Below are positions 55,828 to 64,000 of a stretch of DNA of 64,000 bases, piece after piece. The stretch is taken from contig JAPTHN010000003.1 in assembly GCA_026936325.1 (NCBI GenBank), forward strand, positions 46,915,511 through 46,979,510. The letters are read 5' to 3'. The notes below the pieces were generated by a model that worked only from the letters and a program-made list of their open reading frames with translations, searched no databases and had not been told where the DNA came from. This DNA comes from Platynereis dumerilii. Its lineage: Eukaryota > Annelida > Polychaeta > Phyllodocida > Nereididae. Made by a program: the position numbers and the translations under genes. Each line of letters opens with the position of its first letter. Position 1 is the stretch's first letter.

Positions 55828-57259
55828 GCCCCCGCAGGTCTCGGGCCTCCTCGTGGCGGCCCCCACAGGTCTCGGGCCTCCTCGTGGCCGTGAGTGGTAA
55901 CACTAAGGTGAAGACTCCTATCCTTAGTGGCCAACATGAGACAGTGCGCATGCACGGTGTGTCCCCTACCTTCCAGGGGAATATCAAGGAAAATGTCATT
56001 TACCATGATTCCAAACCGGATCGTACGTCAACCGGGTTACCAAGGTGCGCGTTTCTCAGCGGGAAACCAGGCTGAGATCGAAAAATTTGCGACTGGACTA
56101 CCAAGATTACCACGGACAAGACCATCCTCGGATGGTTGCAGACATTTGGGACAACACGGTAGCAGATACAATAAAGCGTCAAGTCAATGGAACGTTTCTC
56201 ATTCAACCTCAGAATGACACGCAAAAAGGGAAATTGACACTTGTCAAAGAAATAGCTAATACACAAGTCTCCATTGAACCTTTCCAAAAACCAGGCAAAG
56301 GCCTTATCTTCTCGAAAGAGAGCAAGACATGCACAGACTCTCAACTGAAGAAGTGGTTCGAAAAACATGGCATTACCCGATTCAAACGTTTGTCCCAACA
56401 AAATGGTTATGAATCCATAAAACTGACTTTCAAAGACAACAATGTACCCAAGAAAGTACCTGTAGCTTTTGAAAAGTGCTGAGTTTGCCCACTCTTTCCC
56501 CGACCAAAACGCTGTTTCAATTGCCAATTGTATGGACATATCAGCACAACATGTAGACGGTTCTGAATTTGTGCCAATTGTGGTGATCGAGATCACACTT
56601 ACACGAGAGACAAACCATGCTTCAGGCATTCGCATTGTGTCAATTGTAGAGGGGACCACCCTGCGTTTAGCCACAACTGTGAAGTCTTTAAGAGAGAAAA
56701 AGAAATTGTTCAATTTCAGATTGACACAGGATGTTCGTTTCCTGAAGCCAAGCGCATAGTTGAACTAGACATGGACAAAATTGACCAAGACGCAGATTAC
56801 CCAAGCCCAGTTTTACATTCGTCACCACGGAGAAGAATTCAACTTAATGGGAACCTTTTCATGAATCTCTTTTGGACAACGCCTTCACCAGACCGACCAA
56901 AGACAGGAGAAACTGTGAAATATCCTGAGTCTGACTTATGCACACCACCCAGTAAAAAGATTCAACAAAGTCAACCATCCTCTCCTTGTGCTCCACGGAC
57001 AAAATTGTCATTGCAACAACCGAAGAAGAAAGAAACGGCTTCTGAGTACAAGAAACCATCCAAAACAACAGGTTGAGACAGCTCAACGGACCAACGATTT
57101 CCTTGCATAGACAAGAGAAAAATGACAAGCAACAAAAAAACACCTGTCACATCTCACAGACTTAACAAATCAAGCACCTTGACACAAACCAAGTATGTCT
57201 CTTAATAGCCCACTCAGGTGCTGATGAGACGTAAAAAACCAACTCACTCACTCACTCAC
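55828..57259 (+). mobile_element. Second ORF1-only LINE relative, with 13-bp target duplications
   Basis: The head GCCCCCGCAGGTCTCGGGCC is doubled in tandem (55828-55858 and from 55859). ORF1 follows, then a 180-bp 3' UTR with the tail GTCTCTTAATAGCCCACTCA, GAGACGT and (ACTC)n. TGGTATGTAACAC is duplicated at 55815-55827 and 57260-57272. There is no ORF2. The ORF1 is only distantly related to that at 12.6 kb, so ORF1-only elements arose, or persisted, in at least two lineages. Confidence 0.9.
56045..57076 (+). pseudogene. LINE ORF1 (Gag-like), two CGA-to-TGA stops
   Basis: One frame runs through the RRM-like region (KKWFEKHGITRFKRLSQQNG) and three knuckles (CFNCQLYGHISTTC, CANCGDRDHTYTRDKPC, CVNCRGDHPAFSHNC) to a stop at 57074-57076. 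It is broken only by TGA codons at 56480 and 56558, both where Arg is expected (KC-R-VCP, RF-R-ICANCG). CpG decay of CGA explains both, so the copy was probably coding when it inserted. The start is unclear: the ATG at 56005 is in another frame. The C-terminal half lacks the acidic and hydrophobic parts of the 12.6-kb protein. Confidence 0.82.
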
Positions 57260-57269
57260 TGGTATGTAA

Positions 57270-57399
57270 CACAGCGCTCCAAACCATTTTTTGCTATTTT
57301 TGTCTCAAAAAGTGTACACGTATGATTGTGTATTTTCAGGTTTTAGGTCCTGTTTTCTGTTCATGGTTTTAATCCCAATATTTCTTCAGAAGCGCTGTT
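57270..57399. mobile_element. CACAGCGCTCC-family mini-copy (A3, 130 bp)
   Basis: It begins CACAGCGCTCC and ends GAAGCGCTGTT. The internal part keeps TATGATTGTGTATTTTCAGG and AATATTTCTTCAG of the right arm. GTAA flanks both ends (57266-57269, 57400-57403). The ORF1-only LINE used the GTAACAC edge of this element as its target. Confidence 0.8.
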
Positions 57400-57403
57400 G
57401 TAA

Positions 57404-58907
57404 GTAACTTCCGATTGGGATTTCACTTGCAAAAATGCACTTTAGAACCTGGAAATGAGGTGTCTAACTAGTACAAATAGACACAGTTTGAAATTGGCAT
57501 GATAACTACAACAGAGAAATTGCAATGATATCACAGAAAAGTGATTCAATTTTGTCCAATAATCGTTTTAACCTCGATACGGCACTTTTTCGGACCTTCA
57601 TCCTGCTCGTAAACTTTGCTTTGTATTGACAATATATTTCATGATAAAATGATCTAGATAGTCAAATGGACATGGGATAAATAGGTTATAGCATTGCTTG
57701 TACCTACAATTCTCAGATATTTTCACCCTTGACTGTATTTTACTACACTCAGGGGGAAATACAGGGCCTCGGTTTAAAATATCAGAAATACTTGTCCATG
57801 CCATGAAATTATCTTTTATTATATAATAATCACACATATATATGTACGACAAAGTTTACTTCTGTGTATAGAGTTGGCCAAAAGCATCATCTCAGGTTCT
57901 GTAGTGAACTGTATTATTTGAATTTATTTGATTGCCTATCCGGCTGAAAGCCAATATTTCGAACGTGATTTGCTCAAACAATTGTCTTCTCTTTTAAAGG
58001 CATGTAAAGTGTCTGGTCAACTTTGGCTCGGTGTTTTTGATTTTGCTACTTTTTTTTTCAATGATTAATGTTGCAGTAATGCCTGTTTCCCTTGATTTTG
58101 ATTTTTTAAACATGGATTGATAAACTTGGCAAGGCAGCAGAGTCATCAAGTTCTTTTTTGTTGTTCTGAAGCTAAACAACAGTCAAGCACCTGCTTTTGA
58201 TGAAGTCTAGTTCAGAATATTTCTTGCCAAGAGTCAGTACACTCTGTATATACTTTGATGGTGCAAATGGAACTACACTTATCATTTGAAATTTGAGTGC
58301 ATATTTGGTGACCCCGTGTTTCATTCAATCTTTTTCGATGTTCTTTACGTTATTACATCAGACTATTCTATTACCTGTTCTTGTAATACAAAATATGGAA
58401 ACCTTGTTTTGGCAGGTGACCAGACAGAGACAGTCACAGGTGTAAGGCTGTAATGACACCAAAACCTTTCAGTTACGACTCAATACATTCAGCCAAATTG
58501 ACAGCCAGCAGCCGGAAATGAGACACGGTGGAAGTGTTGGTACATTTTTTGTTATCCGGCTCCTCAAGATTTGTTTCATTTGAGGATGAAATTAGTTTTA
58601 GATGAAACTGGAAATAGATTCATGACCACAGTATGGAAGCCCATTTGTGCCAACAGCAAAATTCATCTTGTTGGTCCTCAACTTCACAAAGAGTAAAAGT
58701 TTTGCGTTATTTCACTATTTTTGCCTAATATTCACATAGTGGTTAGGAAAAAGAAGCTGCTGGCACCAATGGGCTTCCAGGGCTGCCCGTACTATATTGT
58801 TATTAAGGAATATTGATGTCGAAATCTGCCAACCGGAATATTGTAAGCAATTAATACGCAATTAAAAATGGCAGCCCTTTCTCTTAGAGTCACCTTAAAT
58901 AGTGGCA
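57404..58907. other. No gene; short piece of an old repeat near 58.44-58.56 kb
   Basis: GCCAAATTGACAGCCAGCAG and CCGGAAATGAGACAC match 16.17-16.2 kb. Nothing else was recognised. Confidence 0.4.
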
Positions 58908-59215
58908 GTTGGGTGGCAGAGTGGTTAAAGTTCCTGCTTGCTCCCTGAAGGTCTAAACCGACATGGGTGGGGTTCCAAAAATTTACAGTGGACCTTTGTG
59001 AGCAAAATTCCAGCTGAATGTCATTCGCATTAGACATTAAGTTGGCGACCCCTTGTATCACTGTCTGTGCTTGGCAAGTAAAAGAACCTCTTCATGGGGT
59101 AAATGTGTAACATGCTAACATTGCTGAGGTCTCTTTGCTCTCTCTCCCATCTCATCAATCAACCCTCGTTAGTGCCCAGAACTGGGCTTAGAGGGATGCA
59201 CTTACCATGTATAAT
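58908..59215 (+). repeat. Possible tRNA-headed SINE of another family
   Basis: GGGTGGCAGAGTGGTTAAAG resembles the A-box side of a Ser/Leu-type tRNA. The B-box side (GGGTTCCAAAAAT-like) is poor. CCCAGAACTGGGCTTAGAGG near the end forms a small hairpin. Only one copy is seen here. Confidence 0.4.
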
Positions 59216-59745
59216 ATTCGCGCAGCGAAGCGAAACTTAGCACAAGAAAGGTTTCAAAAATCTGTGCAGTGATGGTCTCAATATCAATGGTCGACAGCAG
59301 GAAATTAGGTCAAGTGGGACCAGCTTCTTATCAATGATTTACTTTTGAATTTAACAAAACATGACATATTCATATTCAAAAGTGTCTTAAAAATTCAATA
59401 TTCTCCATTAATATTCCCTGTATCTATAATTTTTATGGAATAGTTAATTATAAGCCTTGACAAGCTTAATTAAATTATTAACATGTGATTCATTTAATTT
59501 CAAAACAGACAACAAGAAAACATAATAAAATTAAAGTTACACAATCTTTGTCATCTGATGATTATGTAACAGTGAGCAATTAATCTACATGCAGATCATG
59601 TTATTGTTTTTGTTATCACTATTATGTAATATCAACAATCTAGCATAGACTTAAATTTGGCAGCTTTCACTGTTGTCTTCCTTTTTACTATTTAGCTGAT
59701 TATCCATCAATTCTATTTATGCTTAATCCTGTTTATTTGCTATCC

Positions 59746-59767
59746 TATGTATGTATGTATGTATGTA

Positions 59768-59798
<31 letters not shown>

Positions 59799-59800
59799 AT
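59746..59800 (+). repeat. (ATGT)n/(ATCT)n microsatellite
   Basis: TATGTATGTATGTATG followed by ATCTATCTATCCATCT. A GAGCGCAGCTCATGGCTG...CAGCCATGAGCGAAGCTC hairpin follows at 59824-59868. Confidence 0.85.
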
Positions 59801-60339
59801 TCTATTTTTGATCTATTTTATATGAGCGCAGCTCATGGCTGACGAAGGCAGCCATGAGCGAAGCTCACTTAGCACAAGGACAGCTCATTCTGTGTGGTGC
59901 TCCTGTCTACAGTGACTGCCTGAACAGGAAGTGCCTGTAGTTGCCATAAAAGTGGAGCTAGTAGTTTAGTCATAGTTTAGTTTGGTAAATAATTAAAATA
60001 TGTTAAATAAATTCCAAAATAGATTTAAAAATTTCGGTCTTGTTCCATAACAACCTCCAATGACATATTTCAGGGATTTAAATCAACATGTGTATCACCA
60101 TTGGAAATAATTATTTCCATACCACCTGATTGCAAGAAGTGAATAAAAATTTAAAGTCAATACAAATGTTAATGACTTAAATAGATCACCAAGTAGGAAA
60201 TCATATTCACAACACTTAAGGTTACATAATCTTATTAACTGTCAACAAATTATGTAACAGTCTAATAGAAAACAGTCATCTCTGAATATCTATGGTTTTA
60301 TTGATCTCAGTTATGTAACATCAACAATTTAGTGCAATC

Positions 60340-60369
60340 TGTCTGTCTATCTATCTATCTATCTATATG

Positions 60370-60465
<96 letters not shown>

Positions 60466-60476
60466 ATCTATCTATC
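60340..60476 (+). repeat. (ATCT)n microsatellite
   Basis: A nearly pure tetranucleotide run of more than 100 bp with a few interruptions (ATGT, ATCTAATCT). Confidence 0.95.
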
Positions 60477-60766
60477 TACACATAATCATATCTATAGATT
60501 TGATCTTATCTATTTAATCTTATCTATCTGCCCATTTGCCTAGTCCTTTAAAAAGATAAATTGGCCTGCATGGATGTTGAAGATAATGCAGTAGTTCTAT
60601 GACAATGCTGCGCGAATTTCATGGCTGTGCCATTTACATATTATTTGCATATCTAACTAAAACATCCTCCTTTATGTTTGAATATATTTTCATCTACTCA
60701 GATACATTATAAGAATCCATGCCTCCATAAGTATTTGGTTTGGGATGTTCAGCATTTTTTCCTCAG

Positions 60767-60883
60767 CTGGAACTACACTCGCTCTTGTGGTCACAGCTGC
60801 TGTCCAGAATGTAAAGGTCTTCAAATGAGAAATGTTAAATGCCAAGAGGGATGGTTATTCGTGATGGTGGTGATTTTTCTGAG
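60767..60883 (+). CDS. Candidate host exon with a thrombospondin-repeat-like motif
   Basis: A pyrimidine-rich stretch with TTTTTTCCTCAG ends at 60766, and GAG followed by GTAATC at 60884 could be the donor. The 117 bp between keep phase and read WNYTRSCGHSC, CPECKGLQMRNVKCQEG and WLFVMVVIFLR. G-x-Q-x-R-x-V-x-C is the core of ADAMTS-type thrombospondin repeats, but the spacing of the earlier cysteines is unusual and the hydrophobic end does not fit. It is the only stretch in the window that hints at a host protein, and it may be chance. Confidence 0.2.
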
Positions 60884-61794
60884 GTAATCAGCTGTTTTGT
60901 ATAGAGAAGGAAGCTGTGTGGTACAGTGCTCTCGTCTGACACAATGCTTTGTTGCGTGCTCTACTCTCTATAGCAAATGAACGCTTCACTATAGTGTTAC
61001 CAGCTGTAGCTGTGCACTGAGCACACTCGGCACGGAATTGCTGAATAACGTCAAAAGCAACACTTTATGTATACATGTATATTGTACAATGTATTGATGT
61101 ATTGCAGTAATATGAAATCACAATCGAGGTACGGTTCTGTCTCCTTAGACTGAATTTTTAAACCCCAAGTTACGACAAGGTTCAAGCTTTGAGGTCAGAA
61201 ATTTCTGACATTTGACTGAAAAATAATGCTGAAGGCTCATTTTTCATTCTTTGAAACTCAACTTGTAGCAAAAATTGTCTACTTTCCAGTAAAGGCATCA
61301 CAAAGGATGAGATATCATCCCTTTGTCATGTTTTTGGGCAAACCTTGAAGTAACTAGCACAGGAGGCGCAAGCAATCTAATCATAATAATAGTCATAGCA
61401 GGAATCTCATCTCACTCATAAGGCTTTTTTCTCTCAATCCATAACATCTTAAATTACACTCCTAAGCCTGTCAATTCATCTGAAGTTCCCGATAGGGCAA
61501 CTTTTACCTATCGACATTCATTATTTCCATCGTTACACAAATAAATCTTGAGAATTTACCACTAAAAACATGTTTTTTCACTTAAATATATTCCACCTGT
61601 ATATTTATCTGCCACAACAAGGGCTGTAATGCATTTAATATTAAAGCCCATTAAATTCCGCATCTTTTGATATGCAGACTGACCTTCTATGGCCAATATA
61701 TCTAACCAGTTACCAGATATTCCTATCGGGAGTTTGACAAAAAACATATTTTCCTCATACAAATCTGGAAGCTGTATATTTCTCTGCCACATCA
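60884..61794. other. No gene seen
   Basis: AT-rich sequence before the last LINE. ATATTTATCTGCCACAAC (61.6 kb) and ATATTTCTCTGCCACATCA (61.79 kb) hint at a local 180-bp duplication. Confidence 0.4.
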
Positions 61795-62307
61795 GCCCCC
61801 GCAGGTCTCGGGCCTCCTCGCGGCGGTGGGTGGTAACACTTAAGGTGAAGTCCTGTATCCTTAGTGGCCAACACGAGACAGTGCGCAAGCACACGTCTCC
61901 CCGACGGAAGTGGGGCAACCTGTTTGCCGTGGGTTGAGACCCGTGTTGGAGGATGAAGGGGTCCTGGTGGTTGAGTTGGGCGGGACTAATTTGGTCCTCT
62001 CATACAATACACTACTTTGGCCTGGATTTCTCCCAGACGGGAGGCTGGATTGGCCCGGTCCAGTCAATCGGCTTGTCATGTTGCTATTTAGGACTTCAGT
62101 CCTATTTGGCCATGGCTGATGGGTCAATCGAGAAAGGTTAGAATCCGAATATTTGCCTGCCATGGTTACTGTTATCATGATTTGAGGCAATATTGCAGGC
62201 CTAGTCTTTGGAGAGTATACCCTTCTTGTATCCCTGTGACTCGAGTACTGGGCTTCGCCCTACTCATATTGGTCTCCCCTTGTTGGACTCCGTGGCGGGT
62301 GGGGAAC

Positions 62308-63654
62308 ATGGGGGGTGAACGGTTGAACACCGTCAGGGGAGTCATTTATTCTTATGACAGTCATGAAAGCTCAGACGAGCAACTGCTGGACTGGTTTCAA
62401 TACCGAAATATCCCGGTTGTCTCAATATACAGGATGTTCCAGAGAAAGACAAGGGAAGGTTCCACGGTTGAGACCCTAAGTCTCACTTTCAAGGGCAGTA
62501 GGGTCCCGGACTCAGTCGAGCTTGGCTTCGAGTCCTGTAGGGTCCGTCCGTACATCCCTAACCCAAGGAGATGTTATCGATGCCAACGATATGGCCATAT
62601 AACCAAGACTTGTAAAAATCGAGAGGAAATATGTGCCAAGTGTGGGGGACTAGACCATTCACATTCAAAGGATCATCCTTGTAACCTTCCTCCAAAATGT
62701 GTTAATTGCAAGGGTAGCCACGCCTCGTATGACAAATCATGTCCCAAATTTAGCTTTGAGAAAAAAGTCCTTGAGATCAAGGCAAGCTCCAACATCTCAT
62801 TTACAGAAGCAAGACGAATAGCTCAATCACGATATGGGGCTGAAAGCTATGCCCGAAAGGTCAGTGGAGAACTACAAACAGGGTCACAGTTGTCGCATGG
62901 ATCTGCCATGCATCGCCCAGCTGGACCCAGTTCAACACCTCGTTCAACGCCAAGGCTAAGACTTGATCTGGATCCCGAATATAATTATTCAAAACATGCA
63001 CAGACCCAAAACAATGATGACAAATCTAATCCTCAAGAAGACAAAGACAAATTCTGTACATTTTTTGCCCATGCGCAAATGAATGAACTTCTAGATGCGC
63101 ATGGAAAACACGTGACTCAAAAACAAAACAGGACAGACAAAGCCCAACAAAACGACCCACACAACAAATCGACAAAAAGGAAATCAGATGACAGGAATAT
63201 TGAAGAGAGAACACCAGCTAAGATTCAAGCTACAGAGACTGAGTCAGACCAAAATACCTCTTTTGAAACTGTTGATTCCGAGCAAACAGATTTAGAAGAT
63301 CAAAGGGAACTACAAATATCTTCTGCAGAAACTGAGGTAGTTAAGGACAAGCCACAGGCCAATTCCGGCCCTCTCATCCAGGCTCCAACCACTGGCCATG
63401 CTGGTGGAGAGCAGGGGAAGGAGGGTAAGCCGGACAGACCTGGAGGTTCTGTACAAAAACACCAACTACAACAAACCGGGACAAATCAGACACAACAACA
63501 GAATCAAAATCCCAATTCAAAGAGCACAGCACAACTACGTGCACCAGGAGGGACAAAACCCACCACAACTAACACCAAGACAGGGGGAAGGACTAACATC
63601 ACGCTGAGACGTGAACCCCTGAAATTTACCTTTAAAACTCCATCAGACAGATAA
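62308..63654 (+). CDS. LINE ORF1 protein, N-terminally shortened
   Basis: 448 residues from ATG 62308 (MGGERLNTVRGVIYSYDSHE). The frame also stays open upstream through the 5' UTR. Compared with the ORF1 at 17245, the 5' UTR is joined directly to the middle of the RRM-like region (KLNSIQGVIHSF there, RLNTVRGVIYSY here), so about 92 residues are missing. Knuckles begin at residue 89 (CYRCQRYGHITKTC, CAKCGGLDHSHSKDHPC, CVNCKGSHASYDKSC). The tail is rich in Q, T, N, K and S. Whether the short protein still packages RNA is doubtful. Confidence 0.82.
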   Translation: MGGERLNTVRGVIYSYDSHESSDEQLLDWFQYRNIPVVSIYRMFQRKTREGSTVETLSLTFKGSRVPDSVELGFESCRVRPYIPNPRRCYRCQRYGHITKTCKNREEICAKCGGLDHSHSKDHPCNLPPKCVNCKGSHASYDKSCPKFSFEKKVLEIKASSNISFTEARRIAQSRYGAESYARKVSGELQTGSQLSHGSAMHRPAGPSSTPRSTPRLRLDLDPEYNYSKHAQTQNNDDKSNPQEDKDKFCTFFAHAQMNELLDAHGKHVTQKQNRTDKAQQNDPHNKSTKRKSDDRNIEERTPAKIQATETESDQNTSFETVDSEQTDLEDQRELQISSAETEVVKDKPQANSGPLIQAPTTGHAGGEQGKEGKPDRPGGSVQKHQLQQTGTNQTQQQNQNPNSKSTAQLRAPGGTKPTTTNTKTGGRTNITLRREPLKFTFKTPSDR

Positions 63655-63662
63655 ACAAATAC

Positions 63663-64000
63663 ATGACAGACCAACATCATTCCATGGACAACATCATTCA
63701 ATGGAATTGTCGAGGCTTAAGAGAAAATTTTGATGAGTTGAAGATGCTTACATCTGAGTATAAAGTCAACATCTTATGTCTCCAGGAGACATTTTTAAAA
63801 GCCTCGGACAATATTACTGTTAGAAATTATCATATGTATAATTCATATGGAGAAATTGTCCTTGATAGGGCAATAGGCGGTTCTACCATTCTGGTAAGGC
63901 ATGGTGTAATTCATACATGCCTAAATCTTAACACCACCTTACAGGCAACTGCCGTCCGCCTAACTTTACGTAAAACGATTACCGTGTGCTCCCTCTACTT
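63663..64000 (+). CDS. LINE ORF2, endonuclease N-terminus (partial)
   Basis: From ATG 63663, eight bases after the ORF1 stop, 112 codons are open to the window edge: MDNIIQWNCRGLRENFDEL, LCLQETFLKASDN, VRNYHMYNSYGEIVLDRA and ATAVRLTLRKTITVCSLY. It is clearly homologous to 18909 onward and contains the catalytic QET. It spans the position where the sister copy is split by the foldback element. Confidence 0.9.
   Translation, partial: MTDQHHSMDNIIQWNCRGLRENFDELKMLTSEYKVNILCLQETFLKASDNITVRNYHMYNSYGEIVLDRAIGGSTILVRHGVIHTCLNLNTTLQATAVRLTLRKTITVCSLY

Larger units (their letters stand above)
61795..64000 (+). mobile_element. Two-ORF LINE, sister of the 16.6-kb copy, cut by the window end
   Basis: Head GCCCCCGCAGGTCTCGGGCC at 61795, a 5' UTR closely matching 16.7-17.2 kb, ORF1 to 63654 and ORF2 from 63663, open to the window end. 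It carries the uninterrupted target of the foldback element (AATTATCATATGTATAATTC near 63821-63840). An internal deletion of roughly 290 bp near 62320 removed the ORF1 start. Confidence 0.9.

Noticed and set aside
60340-60476. CRISPR-like or satellite array
   Set aside because: It is a plain (ATCT)n microsatellite; no repeat-spacer structure exists anywhere in the window.

Overview
The window looks like repeat-rich, AT-rich DNA of a marine invertebrate animal, most likely a mollusc or another lophotrochozoan. The reasons are RNase H-bearing I/Nimb-type LINEs, a CR1-type LINE with a 2A-like motif, tRNA-derived SINEs, hAT, pogo, MULE and foldback DNA transposons, no operon structure and no compact coding. 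Placement to a group is inference. No complete host gene could be supported; almost everything readable is mobile DNA, much of it nested.

Layout. 1-5 kb: a SINE with target duplication, a palindromic MITE, a composite repeat (R0) hit by a LINE 3' fragment, and a decayed LINE carrying a small MITE. 5.0-11.7 kb: a composite repeat duplicated in tandem (R1, R2). Each copy serves as the empty site for insertions in the other: a 1.6-kb hAT in R1 and a 57-bp LINE tail in R2. Both copies carry a broken gene-like stretch on the minus strand. 12.1-14.5 kb: a LINE relative holding only ORF1, intact and flanked by 13-bp target duplications. 14.6-15.6 kb: an element built of about 155-bp tandem units. 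16.6-24.8 kb: a full-length two-ORF LINE with target duplications, its endonuclease split by a 2.07-kb foldback element. 26-29 kb: a foldback element, a minisatellite and a SINE. 29.2-33.6 kb: a minus-strand CR1-type LINE (PHD finger, 2A-like motif, endonuclease, reverse transcriptase) carrying two MITEs. 34.1 kb: a 581-bp internal piece of the two-ORF LINE without its tail. 36.7-38.7 kb: palindromes, CRE octamers and a SINE. 40.9-54.5 kb: three copies of a MULE transposase remnant on the minus strand. One is split by a 7-kb element that itself holds three further elements nested to a depth of two. 55.8-57.3 kb: a second, diverged ORF1-only element with target duplications, sitting in the end of a tiny foldback element. 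61.8-64 kb: a second two-ORF LINE running off the window.

How the parts relate. Two-ORF LINEs, ORF1-only elements, SINEs and the R repeat all end in variants of one short tail (core TAGCCCACnCAGGTGCTGAT, then GAGACGT or GGGGCGT, then (ACTC)n). The simplest reading is one retrotransposition machinery, supplied by the two-ORF LINEs, copying several parasites that share its 3' end. The 57-bp tail insertion with a clean target duplication shows how little sequence is retained in a successful insertion.
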